A stretch of DNA of 28,839 bases from an uncultured Prevotella sp. (GTDB taxonomy: Bacteria; Bacteroidota; Bacteroidia; Bacteroidales; Bacteroidaceae). Shown here one piece after another: positions 7,982 to 15,342 of the stretch. Where the stretch lies: positions 1 through 28,839 of the forward strand of contig CAKQPF010000045.1 of assembly GCA_934256705.1 (NCBI GenBank), read 5' to 3'. The notes beneath the pieces were generated by a model. The model saw only the letters and a list, made by a program, of their open reading frames with translations, did not search any database and was not told the DNA's origin. The position numbers were made by a program, and so were the translations under genes. Position 1 is the first letter of the stretch; every line of letters begins with the position of its first letter.

Positions 7982-9937
7982 TCAATGGGTGTCTTCGCCT
8001 GCCGGACTTGCATATACGCTCTTCGGACAAAGCTCGATATAGTCGAATGACCACTCGGCATCGCCTTCCAATACCTGACGGAAGCGGAGCTTGAGCTCCT
8101 GACCTTCCTTCACCTGAGTGGTGGTCAGGATCCGGCGCATGTGCTCTGCCCATGCGTCAACACGGAAGCTTGTAGCGCCCGGTTTGCGGTAAGAGTCCAT
8201 GCCTCTCATGTATCCACGGTTGTGGAGAGCCTTGTCATTGGCGAGGTCTTCCTCCTCATCGGCAGCGTCGATGATGACACCAATGGTAGGATCACCTGCA
8301 TAGACACGGAGGTCGATAGGAATGCCGCAAGGGTCATTGTTCAGATATACCTGCACTACGCCACGCTCAACGCCGGCTACATAGCCGAGACGGATCTCAT
8401 AAGTGCCAGGAGGTGGGGTAGGGAGAGTGATGGTAACATCGTACTGTCCCTTCACGCAGATGGCGTTGGCAAGGTAGGAACTCATCGAGAGGAACTCGCT
8501 TCGCACGCCGATGAATGTCTCAGGAGAAGTCTTCCAGCCGGAGATATATCCATTCTTGAATGCAGTGAGGATGTCGGCAGTATGGCCCACAGCGCCTGCA
8601 TTCCAGAAGTCAGGACTCAATGTGGTGCCGTCGATACGCATACGGCAGTTGAGCACGTTGTCACGGGTGTTGACATCATAGACCAGTATGTCGTCAAGAT
8701 AATGGAAAACGCCATTCAATGCGCCCTGCTCATGTGTGCCACTCTCGGATGCGGAGAGCACTTTCACGCCCTGACAGCCATCATCATACTTTCTGCCGAG
8801 GCCCTTACGATTGGCGAAAAGTCCTTCGCTTGGGCGACAGAAACGAATCATTGCGCCTGGACACATGGTCTGCCAGAATGCTTCAGGGTCGGCAACGTCA
8901 GTGACAAGACACTGCTTCATCACCTCTCCAGAAGGAGCAAGATCGTCATAACCTATGCGACCGTCGATGAGATGGTAACTGATAAAGCGGTTGAGAGGGT
9001 TCTTTCGATTGGTGAAATCATTGTCATAGAGACCTGCATCCTTAGGGAATGTATTGTCATAGACTTTCTTTGCGTATGCGATAAGGTCGTTGATATTGTT
9101 GATGTTGTGCTTCTTGAACACTGCATCAGGCTCCACAAGGGCAGTAAACTTATGGAATCTCTTCTCAGGATACTTGGCTTTCCAGTCCTGATTACCGTAA
9201 CGGATAGGTACACCTATCGTGGCAGAGTCGTCACTTACGGAATAGTCGAGGTCCATATACTTGGTCAGAGAGTCGCTCATGTTGGTGAGCTTCAATGCCT
9301 GACCGAAGATGGTAGTGGTGGAATCCTCGGCTATGAGGTCAGGAAGGAAACTGTTGCTCGGAGTGATGAGGCGGTCGATGGTGTGCACTACGCCGTTGGT
9401 CACGGAGTCATCCTTCTGGACAAGCTTTGAACGCTTGTTGACATAGAGCAGCAGGGCGTTGTTGTTGTTCACGTCGCTGTCGCTTGAGAGCACGAGATAG
9501 CGGTCGTCCATATTCATAGGAAGCTCGCCTTCATAGTAGTCTGTGGTAAAGCAGGCCTGCTTGTTGATGATATGAGTGCGGGCAATGGTGTCGCATTTGA
9601 TTTCCGGAATGTCATTGATGTCCTTGTAACCATTCTCCGAGAGATATGTCTCCACCGCCTCATTGGTAGGCGCAAAGACAGTGAAAGTGCCGTAAGTGCT
9701 GAGCACATTGTAGTAGTTGGCGCGCTCCAGGATCTGCTGGAACTTGCTGTAGCGTTCAGGAGAGTCGCTGATGAGCTGCGCTGCAGTGCGCTTGGTGGCA
9801 GTGTAATAGTTCTTGTCGCTGAAATCATTGTCCACACAAGCAGTGAGAACACTCGCTGTCATGCTTGCTACGGCAATTCCAAGCATGAAGGAACGGAGCG
9901 TTATCTTCTTTGTATATTTTGAAATGAAATGAATCAT
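7982..9937 (-). CDS. FAS1 (fasciclin) domain lipoprotein, two FAS1 domains
   Basis: A 651-residue lipoprotein with a lipobox ending at Cys34 (VLTAC) followed by VDNDFSD. The first FAS1 domain (about 46-195) is the clearest in the window: TFTVFAPTNEAV (84-95) as H1, a RTHIIN segment, and NGVVHTIDRLI (181-191) as H2. The second ends near LNGVFHYLDDILVYD at about residue 405. The rest, about 230 residues, appears beta-rich and ends with WSFDYIELCPKSV, a pattern seen in carbohydrate-binding-like sandwich modules (inference). It starts with MIHFISKYTKK, a leader shared with neighbouring genes. It follows the first susD and precedes another FAS1 gene. It is probably surface-exposed and may hold ligand, a polymer or a partner protein near the SusC/D complex. 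I see no enzymatic motif. Confidence 0.88.
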   Translation of the reverse strand: MIHFISKYTKKITLRSFMLGIAVASMTASVLTACVDNDFSDKNYYTATKRTAAQLISDSPERYSKFQQILERANYYNVLSTYGTFTVFAPTNEAVETYLSENGYKDINDIPEIKCDTIARTHIINKQACFTTDYYEGELPMNMDDRYLVLSSDSDVNNNNALLLYVNKRSKLVQKDDSVTNGVVHTIDRLITPSNSFLPDLIAEDSTTTIFGQALKLTNMSDSLTKYMDLDYSVSDDSATIGVPIRYGNQDWKAKYPEKRFHKFTALVEPDAVFKKHNINNINDLIAYAKKVYDNTFPKDAGLYDNDFTNRKNPLNRFISYHLIDGRIGYDDLAPSGEVMKQCLVTDVADPEAFWQTMCPGAMIRFCRPSEGLFANRKGLGRKYDDGCQGVKVLSASESGTHEQGALNGVFHYLDDILVYDVNTRDNVLNCRMRIDGTTLSPDFWNAGAVGHTADILTAFKNGYISGWKTSPETFIGVRSEFLSMSSYLANAICVKGQYDVTITLPTPPPGTYEIRLGYVAGVERGVVQVYLNNDPCGIPIDLRVYAGDPTIGVIIDAADEEEDLANDKALHNRGYMRGMDSYRKPGATSFRVDAWAEHMRRILTTTQVKEGQELKLRFRQVLEGDAEWSFDYIELCPKSVYASPAGEDTH

Positions 9938-10081
9938 AGTGTATTGGTTTTGGGTTTTTGGTTTTTGGTTTTGGGTTATTATGTTGTCTTGTCGTTATAT
10001 CGTTTGTTGTATTCCGGATAGCCATCGGCATCCAACCAGACAACAAAACAACCAGACAACAAAACAACAAAACAACTTCAA
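9938..10081 (-). repeat. Low-complexity inverted tracts between susD and a FAS1 gene
   Basis: The 144-base gap carries a run of GGTTTTTGG-like units (9949-9977) and a run of ACAAAACAACC-like units (10033-10080) that can partly pair through the GTTGT-rich stretch between them. Similar tracts occur at 11826-11967, 22297-22327 and 22675-22783, so this is a recurrent intergenic motif rather than a gene. Confidence 0.5.
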
Positions 10082-11809
10082 CTACTCAAATTCCTCAGTG
10101 TTGCCATAAGCAGGGTTCTGCTTCAGGAACGGATTGACCTTGAGTTCATCCTTGTTGTAAGGGAAGAAGATGATGTTAGGGTCAGCCAATTTGATTTTGA
10201 GAGCATTGACTTTATCCTGGTATTTCTTTGTGGCTTCACTGACAAGGCGCTGGTTGCTTCCGTCGCGGACAGCCATTCTGACGAGGTCGTACCAGCGTTT
10301 GCCTTCAAACATGAATTCGCGGTTGCGCTCGTCAAACAGCAGTTGCTCCATCTTCTCCTGGCTTGTCCTGTAGTCATCGAATACAAGAGTGTCCTTGGCA
10401 GCCGATGTGGTGTAGTTGTGGGCACGCTTGTTGACTGCATTGATGAGTGTGAATGCAGTCTCATATTCTGCTTCGCCCTTGAGGATACAAGCCTCTGCCT
10501 TCATCAGCATCACGTCAGTGAGACGATAGATGATCCAGTTGGCATACTCGGCGTTGCCACGGCTGGTGGAGAGCTTGAGGCTCTTCTCGTCTGTCACGTT
10601 GGTGATGTTCATGGAGACGTTGCTGTTCGCGTACTTCGTGATGGCGTATCTGCTGTTTGAAAGCTCGGATGTGGCATACACGCGGCAGTCGTTCTTGGTG
10701 AAGAGGTCGCTGTTGCCGGTCGCTGCATCCTTGCAGTAACGGCTGAGAGCAGAGATGGATCCGAGGCGGTCCTTGCCGTAGAATTCATTCACATACTTGT
10801 TCTTCACCTGCTGGTTGTTGCGGAAATACAGCTCGAAGATGCTCTCGAAAGAGTTTCCTGTGCCGAATATCTCATTGTAGGCATTGCCACAAGTGACTGA
10901 GCCCACAGTGCCTTCGAGGATAAGAGGAATGCCGGCAAACTCCTGCATGTCATTGAGGTCGCCTATCTGATTCTTCTTTTCCTTGTACTGGTTCTTCTTG
11001 AAGTCGATGACGAGGTCGCAGTATTTGATGGTCTCATCATAGTTTCCACGCCAGAGGTTGAGGTCGGCAAGAAGAGCGTAGATAGCAATGCGGGTCACAC
11101 GGCTGCTGTTCTCGTAAGCCTGGCTTGAGGCTTGCGAGTTTGACATCTTGCTGTCATCCACGTAACGTCTTACTGCATAGTCCTTGACACTTTCGAGGTC
11201 CTTGATCAGGGAGTCGAGAGCAGCGTTCATAGGTGTGGCAGGAATCTGGAACTCCTTGGTGTCATCGATGGTAGGTTCGAATGACAATGGCACGTCGCGG
11301 AATGTGCGGATGAGGTAGAAATAGCAGAGGTCACGGATGAATGAAGCCTCGGCGATGTTGGCATTAAGCTCGTTGACGGTGTAGTTAGGATCCTTCTTCT
11401 GCACCATAGGAGCGTAATGGCATACTGTGTTACAGCGGTTGATGGTCTGATACATCACGTTCCATTTGGTGAGAGAGTTGGTAGGAAGGATGTTCTCGTT
11501 CAGGATCTCGTTGTATTCATTGCCGATACTTGCGCCCTGGAGAATGTTCTCGGAGCGCATCTCGCCCCATACTCCCATGCGGATGATGCTTTCCTCTGAC
11601 TCTAAGGATTCATAGCATCCCATGAGTACGGCGTTCACTTCGCTCTTCTGCGTCCAGAAATTCTCAAGAACCACCTTATTAAGAGGTGTGATATCAAGGA
11701 AATCAGAGCATGAAGAGAGCAGTCCTGCGCTTGCTCCGCCTAATGCTATGACGGAGAGAATGCCGTGAAGGACTGGCTTCTTGATATGTTTTGATATTGA
11801 AATGTTCAT
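10082..11809 (-). CDS. SusD/RagB-family nutrient-binding outer-membrane lipoprotein (first pair)
   Basis: This 575-residue surface lipoprotein would pair with the SusC encoded upstream. The lipobox ends at Cys34 (LLSSC) followed by SDFLDITP, the classic mature N-terminus of SusD proteins. Family signatures include NVMYQTINRCNTV, EASFIRDLCYFYLIRTF with the following DVPL, and near the C-terminus NREFMFEGKRWYDLVRMA. The N-terminus MNISISKHIKK resembles the leaders of the two FAS1 lipoproteins downstream. It lies 170 bases after susC in a gap with a long inverted repeat. SusD proteins bind oligosaccharides, or peptides in RagB-like systems, and act as a lid over the SusC barrel. The ligand here is unknown. 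Confidence 0.95.
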   Translation of the reverse strand: MNISISKHIKKPVLHGILSVIALGGASAGLLSSCSDFLDITPLNKVVLENFWTQKSEVNAVLMGCYESLESEESIIRMGVWGEMRSENILQGASIGNEYNEILNENILPTNSLTKWNVMYQTINRCNTVCHYAPMVQKKDPNYTVNELNANIAEASFIRDLCYFYLIRTFRDVPLSFEPTIDDTKEFQIPATPMNAALDSLIKDLESVKDYAVRRYVDDSKMSNSQASSQAYENSSRVTRIAIYALLADLNLWRGNYDETIKYCDLVIDFKKNQYKEKKNQIGDLNDMQEFAGIPLILEGTVGSVTCGNAYNEIFGTGNSFESIFELYFRNNQQVKNKYVNEFYGKDRLGSISALSRYCKDAATGNSDLFTKNDCRVYATSELSNSRYAITKYANSNVSMNITNVTDEKSLKLSTSRGNAEYANWIIYRLTDVMLMKAEACILKGEAEYETAFTLINAVNKRAHNYTTSAAKDTLVFDDYRTSQEKMEQLLFDERNREFMFEGKRWYDLVRMAVRDGSNQRLVSEATKKYQDKVNALKIKLADPNIIFFPYNKDELKVNPFLKQNPAYGNTEEFE

Positions 11810-11825
11810 ATTTGATTTTTTATAA

Positions 11826-11967
11826 GGTTGTTGGTTGTTGGTTGTCGGTTGTTGGTTGGTGGATTGTTATCCGCCGGTGACGCGGTGGACACGGGGCTTT
11901 GGTTTATTGTTATATTGGTTGGAATAGTGCTATCTAACCAATAACCTACAACCAAAAACCAGTAACC
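11826..11967 (-). promoter_or_regulatory. Long inverted repeat in the first susC-susD gap
   Basis: A GGTTGTTGG-rich tract at 11826-11857 is largely complementary to 11936-11967 (roughly 27 of 32 positions by eye). The loop contains the 29-base motif at 11866-11894 shared with the second susC-susD gap. The transcript could form a long stem here, plausibly partly uncoupling susD expression from susC. Confidence 0.55.
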
Positions 11968-11979
11968 ATACTAATGCAA

Positions 11980-14900
11980 TTAGAACTGGATGGTGATACC
12001 ACCAGTGAATGACTTGGCACGAGGTGTCTGTGCCTGGTCCAATGAGAGACCTGTAGAGCCGTAGCCTACCTCTGGGTCTGCACCGGAATACTTGGTGAGG
12101 CAGAAGAGGTTGTTGGCTGATACGTAGAAGCTCAACTGTGTCAAGCCCAGTTTCTTCAGCGTCTTCTGTGGGAAGGAGTAGCTGATCTGGGAATAGTTCA
12201 GACGGATGAATGAGCCATCTTCCACGAATCGGTCGCTGGCCAGATAGTTGTAGCCTGCCTGATGCAATGCTCTTGGGATGACGGCGTTGTCACCTTCCAC
12301 GCGCCAACGGTAGTTGACAGCGCGGCTCTGGTTGCCGTTGCCATACATGTTCTCAAGGTTCATGCGGTTGGCATTGATGACCTTGTTGCCATAACGGAAG
12401 TTGAACTGGTTGTTGAGTGACCAACGTCCGAGGTGGAACTTGAGTCCGAATCCGCCGGTTATCTTTGGAAGGGCAGAGCCGAGATATACGATGTCGAGCT
12501 CATTGATGTTACCATCATGGTTCACATCCTCATACATGGCATCACCACCCTGGAACTCATACTCTGCACCTGTGCCGTAACAGAACATCATTGGCTTGGT
12601 ATGTCCCTTCTGGTCCTTGATTACTCTGCCGTTTTCATCGCGTACTACCGGTGCGTTCGGTCCGCTTACGCCCTTGATTTCATCGTCAGTGTATTCAGTA
12701 TATTGGTAAACGCCGAGGTACTTGAAGCCATATATGCTGCCGAAAGGCTTGTCGAGCTCCACACGTGTCTGGTAATCACCGTTGCGGCGGGAGAAGTCCT
12801 TGTTCATGAGTTTGAGACAGCTCTCGTCCATTTCAGTGATAACGTTCTTGTTGTTTGCGAATGTTACGTTGATGTCAAGACCGAGCTTGCCGAACTTGAT
12901 GAGTCCGTTGCTGTTGATGTTGAACTCCCATCCGGTGTTCTCCATCTTGCCTACGTTGTCTCTTGACAGGTTCGGGAAACCGGAAGATGTAGGAATCGCT
13001 ACGTTATACATCAGCAGGTCAGAGGTATATTGCTTGTATATCTCAATGTTACCGTTGATCTTTTCATCGAAGAAACCGAAGTCGAAACCGAGGTTGTAGG
13101 TCTTCTTCTGCTCCCATTTGAGTTTCTTCAGCTGGATGTTGTCAAGGTTTGTGGAACCATAATTGAGGTATCCCTTGCCGTTGCTGTATGTAGAGAAGTA
13201 GAGGTATTCCGCGCCTGGTTGCTTACCTACGATACCCCAACCTGGACGGATGGAGAGCATTGACATCCACTTCACGTTCTTTTGGAACCAAGGCTCCTTG
13301 CTTACGTTCCAGCGGAGAGAAAGTGCAGGGAAGTTACCCCAGCGCTTGTCCTTACCAAACTGCGTGGTTCCGTCACGACGAACAGAGAAGTCGAACATGT
13401 AGCGGCTCTTGTAAGCGTAGTGCAAAGAGTATGTCAGATAAAGGCTGCGCCACTGGCCTGCACCGCTTGAGAGTGCGCTTATCACGCCGTCACTACCTGT
13501 GCTGTTGATGCCATTAGGCTGACGGTACTTGGTGGTGGATTGCGTATTGGAGCTGCCGTCGTTCAATTGTCCGCGGAGCATCATCATCATTGAGTGGTCC
13601 TCATTCTTGAAATGAGGGATGAAAGTCAAGGTATGTGTGGTGGAAATGCCGAGACTCTTGTATGAGTATGCCGTTGTCTTGTTGTTGTTCTCGTTCTGCC
13701 AGTCGTTGACATTGAGAGTGTTTGGGAGGAAAGAGTCGGAATAATTGTTGGCAATGTCGAATACTATCCTGCCTTCATATTTCAACTGTGTCTTGCCTTC
13801 CGAGGTTCCGAGAAGATTATATACCAGCTGGAACTCCGGTGTGATCTTGTAACTGGTGTCGCTGCTCTTTGCGAGGTTTGCCACAGCTACAGGATTCATC
13901 TGGCTTACCTGGTCCTGGAGTTCTGGGGAGATGGTCTTCGGGATGTTGTAATAGTAACCTGTGGACTGGTCATTCATGTCATGCTCATACACAGGGAGGT
14001 TAGGCATACGCCTGTATGCTATGCCGAGCAGGTCAGCATAGTTCTTGTTGTTCTTTGTATAAGTGAAAGCGAGGTTTGTCACGATCTTTATTCTGTCGCT
14101 GACAAAGTAGTCGAGGGCTACGCGGGAAGTGAGACGGTCGAGCTGCTGCTTGATGATAGAGCCGGTCTCATGGTCATATCCCGCACCGATACGGAAGTGG
14201 GCTTTCTCACCACCACCTGTCAGTGAGAGGTAATGGTTCTGTCTCCATCCGGTCTGCTTTACCTCCTTAGCCCAGTCGGTGTTCTTGTTGTAGTTGTTCC
14301 AGCCGTTAGGATTGCTCTGGTCATAGTTGAACTCGATGATGTTGCTGGCGTCATTGTTCAACTTTGGATTGAAGTAAGCCTCCTTCATGAGCATGGTGTA
14401 TTCGTCACCGGAAAGGAGTTTGTAGCCTTCCGGCTGCCATGTTCCGGTGAGACGGTAGCTGTATGTGACACGTGTCTTGCCGCGTGTACCACGCTTTGTC
14501 TTGATTTCGATTACGCCGTTGGCACCCTGTGAACCCCAGATAGCAGTGGCTGCAGCATCCTTGAGCACGCTGATGCTCTCGATGTCTTCAGGGTTTACGT
14601 TGAGGAGTTCGGCGAATTTCTCGTCGTTTGCGCTGCTGAAGTCGATGGAGTTGGCTCCCTGGTCGTTCTGCCATACGTTGCCATCCACCACGATGAGAGG
14701 CTCACTGCTGGAGTTGATGGAGCTGACACCACGGAGTCGCATGGATGTTCCGGAACCGAGGTTACCGGAGTTTGCCACGATGTCAAGTCCGGCAATACGT
14801 CCCTGAAGGGCTTCATCGACGGAGGTGAAGGAAAGTCCTTCAAACTCCTTCATGTCGATGGACTGGTTGGCAGTGGACATCTGGTCCTTTGGAATGGCAA

Positions 14901-15297
14901 GTCCTGAGCCGCCGGCGCGTCGCTTGCTGACCACGGTCACTTCCTTCAGAGTGGTCTGGTCTTCGAGGATGATGTTATAGACCTCCTGCTTGATAGGGAG
15001 AATCTTTGTCTTGCAGCCCACGAAACTGATCTTGAGCTTGTTCTTAGGGTCTTTGATCTTGAATGAGAAGTTACCGTTCATGTCCGTCTGTCCGGAACTG
15101 ATGATACGGTTTGCTCCGTCTATCTCGATGATGTTTGCCATCATTACTGGACCCATGGCGTCGGAGACAGTACCCGACACGATGAATCCCTCATTCTGAG
15201 CATGGAGCATCCGGCAGTCGGTTCCCCATATTGGCATTGCCATGATGAGGACGACGAGGAGTCTTCTCAGATTATATTTGGAAATTATACTTTTCAT
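11980..15297 (-). CDS. SusC/RagA-family TonB-linked outer-membrane transporter (first pair)
   Basis: A 1105-residue TonB-dependent importer, a normal length for SusC. It has a signal peptide (cleavage likely near residue 34, after LHAQ), a carboxypeptidase-regulatory-like domain (about 37-112, GTVSDAMGPVMMANI), a TonB box TLKEVTVVSK (116-125) and a plug at about 140-270 with LQGRIAGLDI, MRLRGVSSI, PLIVVDG, ISVLKDAAATAIWGSQGANG and VIEIKTKRG. The rest is the barrel, ending with the family block DRFVEDGSFIRLNYSQISYS and FTGGITIQF. It starts 45 bases after the four-FAS1 gene and precedes susD, the standard gene order. It would move the captured ligand into the periplasm using energy from TonB-ExbBD, encoded elsewhere. 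Confidence 0.96.
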   Translation of the reverse strand: MKSIISKYNLRRLLVVLIMAMPIWGTDCRMLHAQNEGFIVSGTVSDAMGPVMMANIIEIDGANRIISSGQTDMNGNFSFKIKDPKNKLKISFVGCKTKILPIKQEVYNIILEDQTTLKEVTVVSKRRAGGSGLAIPKDQMSTANQSIDMKEFEGLSFTSVDEALQGRIAGLDIVANSGNLGSGTSMRLRGVSSINSSSEPLIVVDGNVWQNDQGANSIDFSSANDEKFAELLNVNPEDIESISVLKDAAATAIWGSQGANGVIEIKTKRGTRGKTRVTYSYRLTGTWQPEGYKLLSGDEYTMLMKEAYFNPKLNNDASNIIEFNYDQSNPNGWNNYNKNTDWAKEVKQTGWRQNHYLSLTGGGEKAHFRIGAGYDHETGSIIKQQLDRLTSRVALDYFVSDRIKIVTNLAFTYTKNNKNYADLLGIAYRRMPNLPVYEHDMNDQSTGYYYNIPKTISPELQDQVSQMNPVAVANLAKSSDTSYKITPEFQLVYNLLGTSEGKTQLKYEGRIVFDIANNYSDSFLPNTLNVNDWQNENNNKTTAYSYKSLGISTTHTLTFIPHFKNEDHSMMMMLRGQLNDGSSNTQSTTKYRQPNGINSTGSDGVISALSSGAGQWRSLYLTYSLHYAYKSRYMFDFSVRRDGTTQFGKDKRWGNFPALSLRWNVSKEPWFQKNVKWMSMLSIRPGWGIVGKQPGAEYLYFSTYSNGKGYLNYGSTNLDNIQLKKLKWEQKKTYNLGFDFGFFDEKINGNIEIYKQYTSDLLMYNVAIPTSSGFPNLSRDNVGKMENTGWEFNINSNGLIKFGKLGLDINVTFANNKNVITEMDESCLKLMNKDFSRRNGDYQTRVELDKPFGSIYGFKYLGVYQYTEYTDDEIKGVSGPNAPVVRDENGRVIKDQKGHTKPMMFCYGTGAEYEFQGGDAMYEDVNHDGNINELDIVYLGSALPKITGGFGLKFHLGRWSLNNQFNFRYGNKVINANRMNLENMYGNGNQSRAVNYRWRVEGDNAVIPRALHQAGYNYLASDRFVEDGSFIRLNYSQISYSFPQKTLKKLGLTQLSFYVSANNLFCLTKYSGADPEVGYGSTGLSLDQAQTPRAKSFTGGITIQF

Positions 15298-15342
15298 ATA
15301 CCTTATATATATTATTGGAAAAAGTGTTGGATATGTCGCCTT

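Noticed and set aside
8141..9430. 429-codon forward frame opposite a FAS1 gene
   Set aside because: The opposite strand encodes a lipoprotein with clear FAS1 motifs. This frame is rich in Cys, His and Val with no domain, as expected for a shadow.
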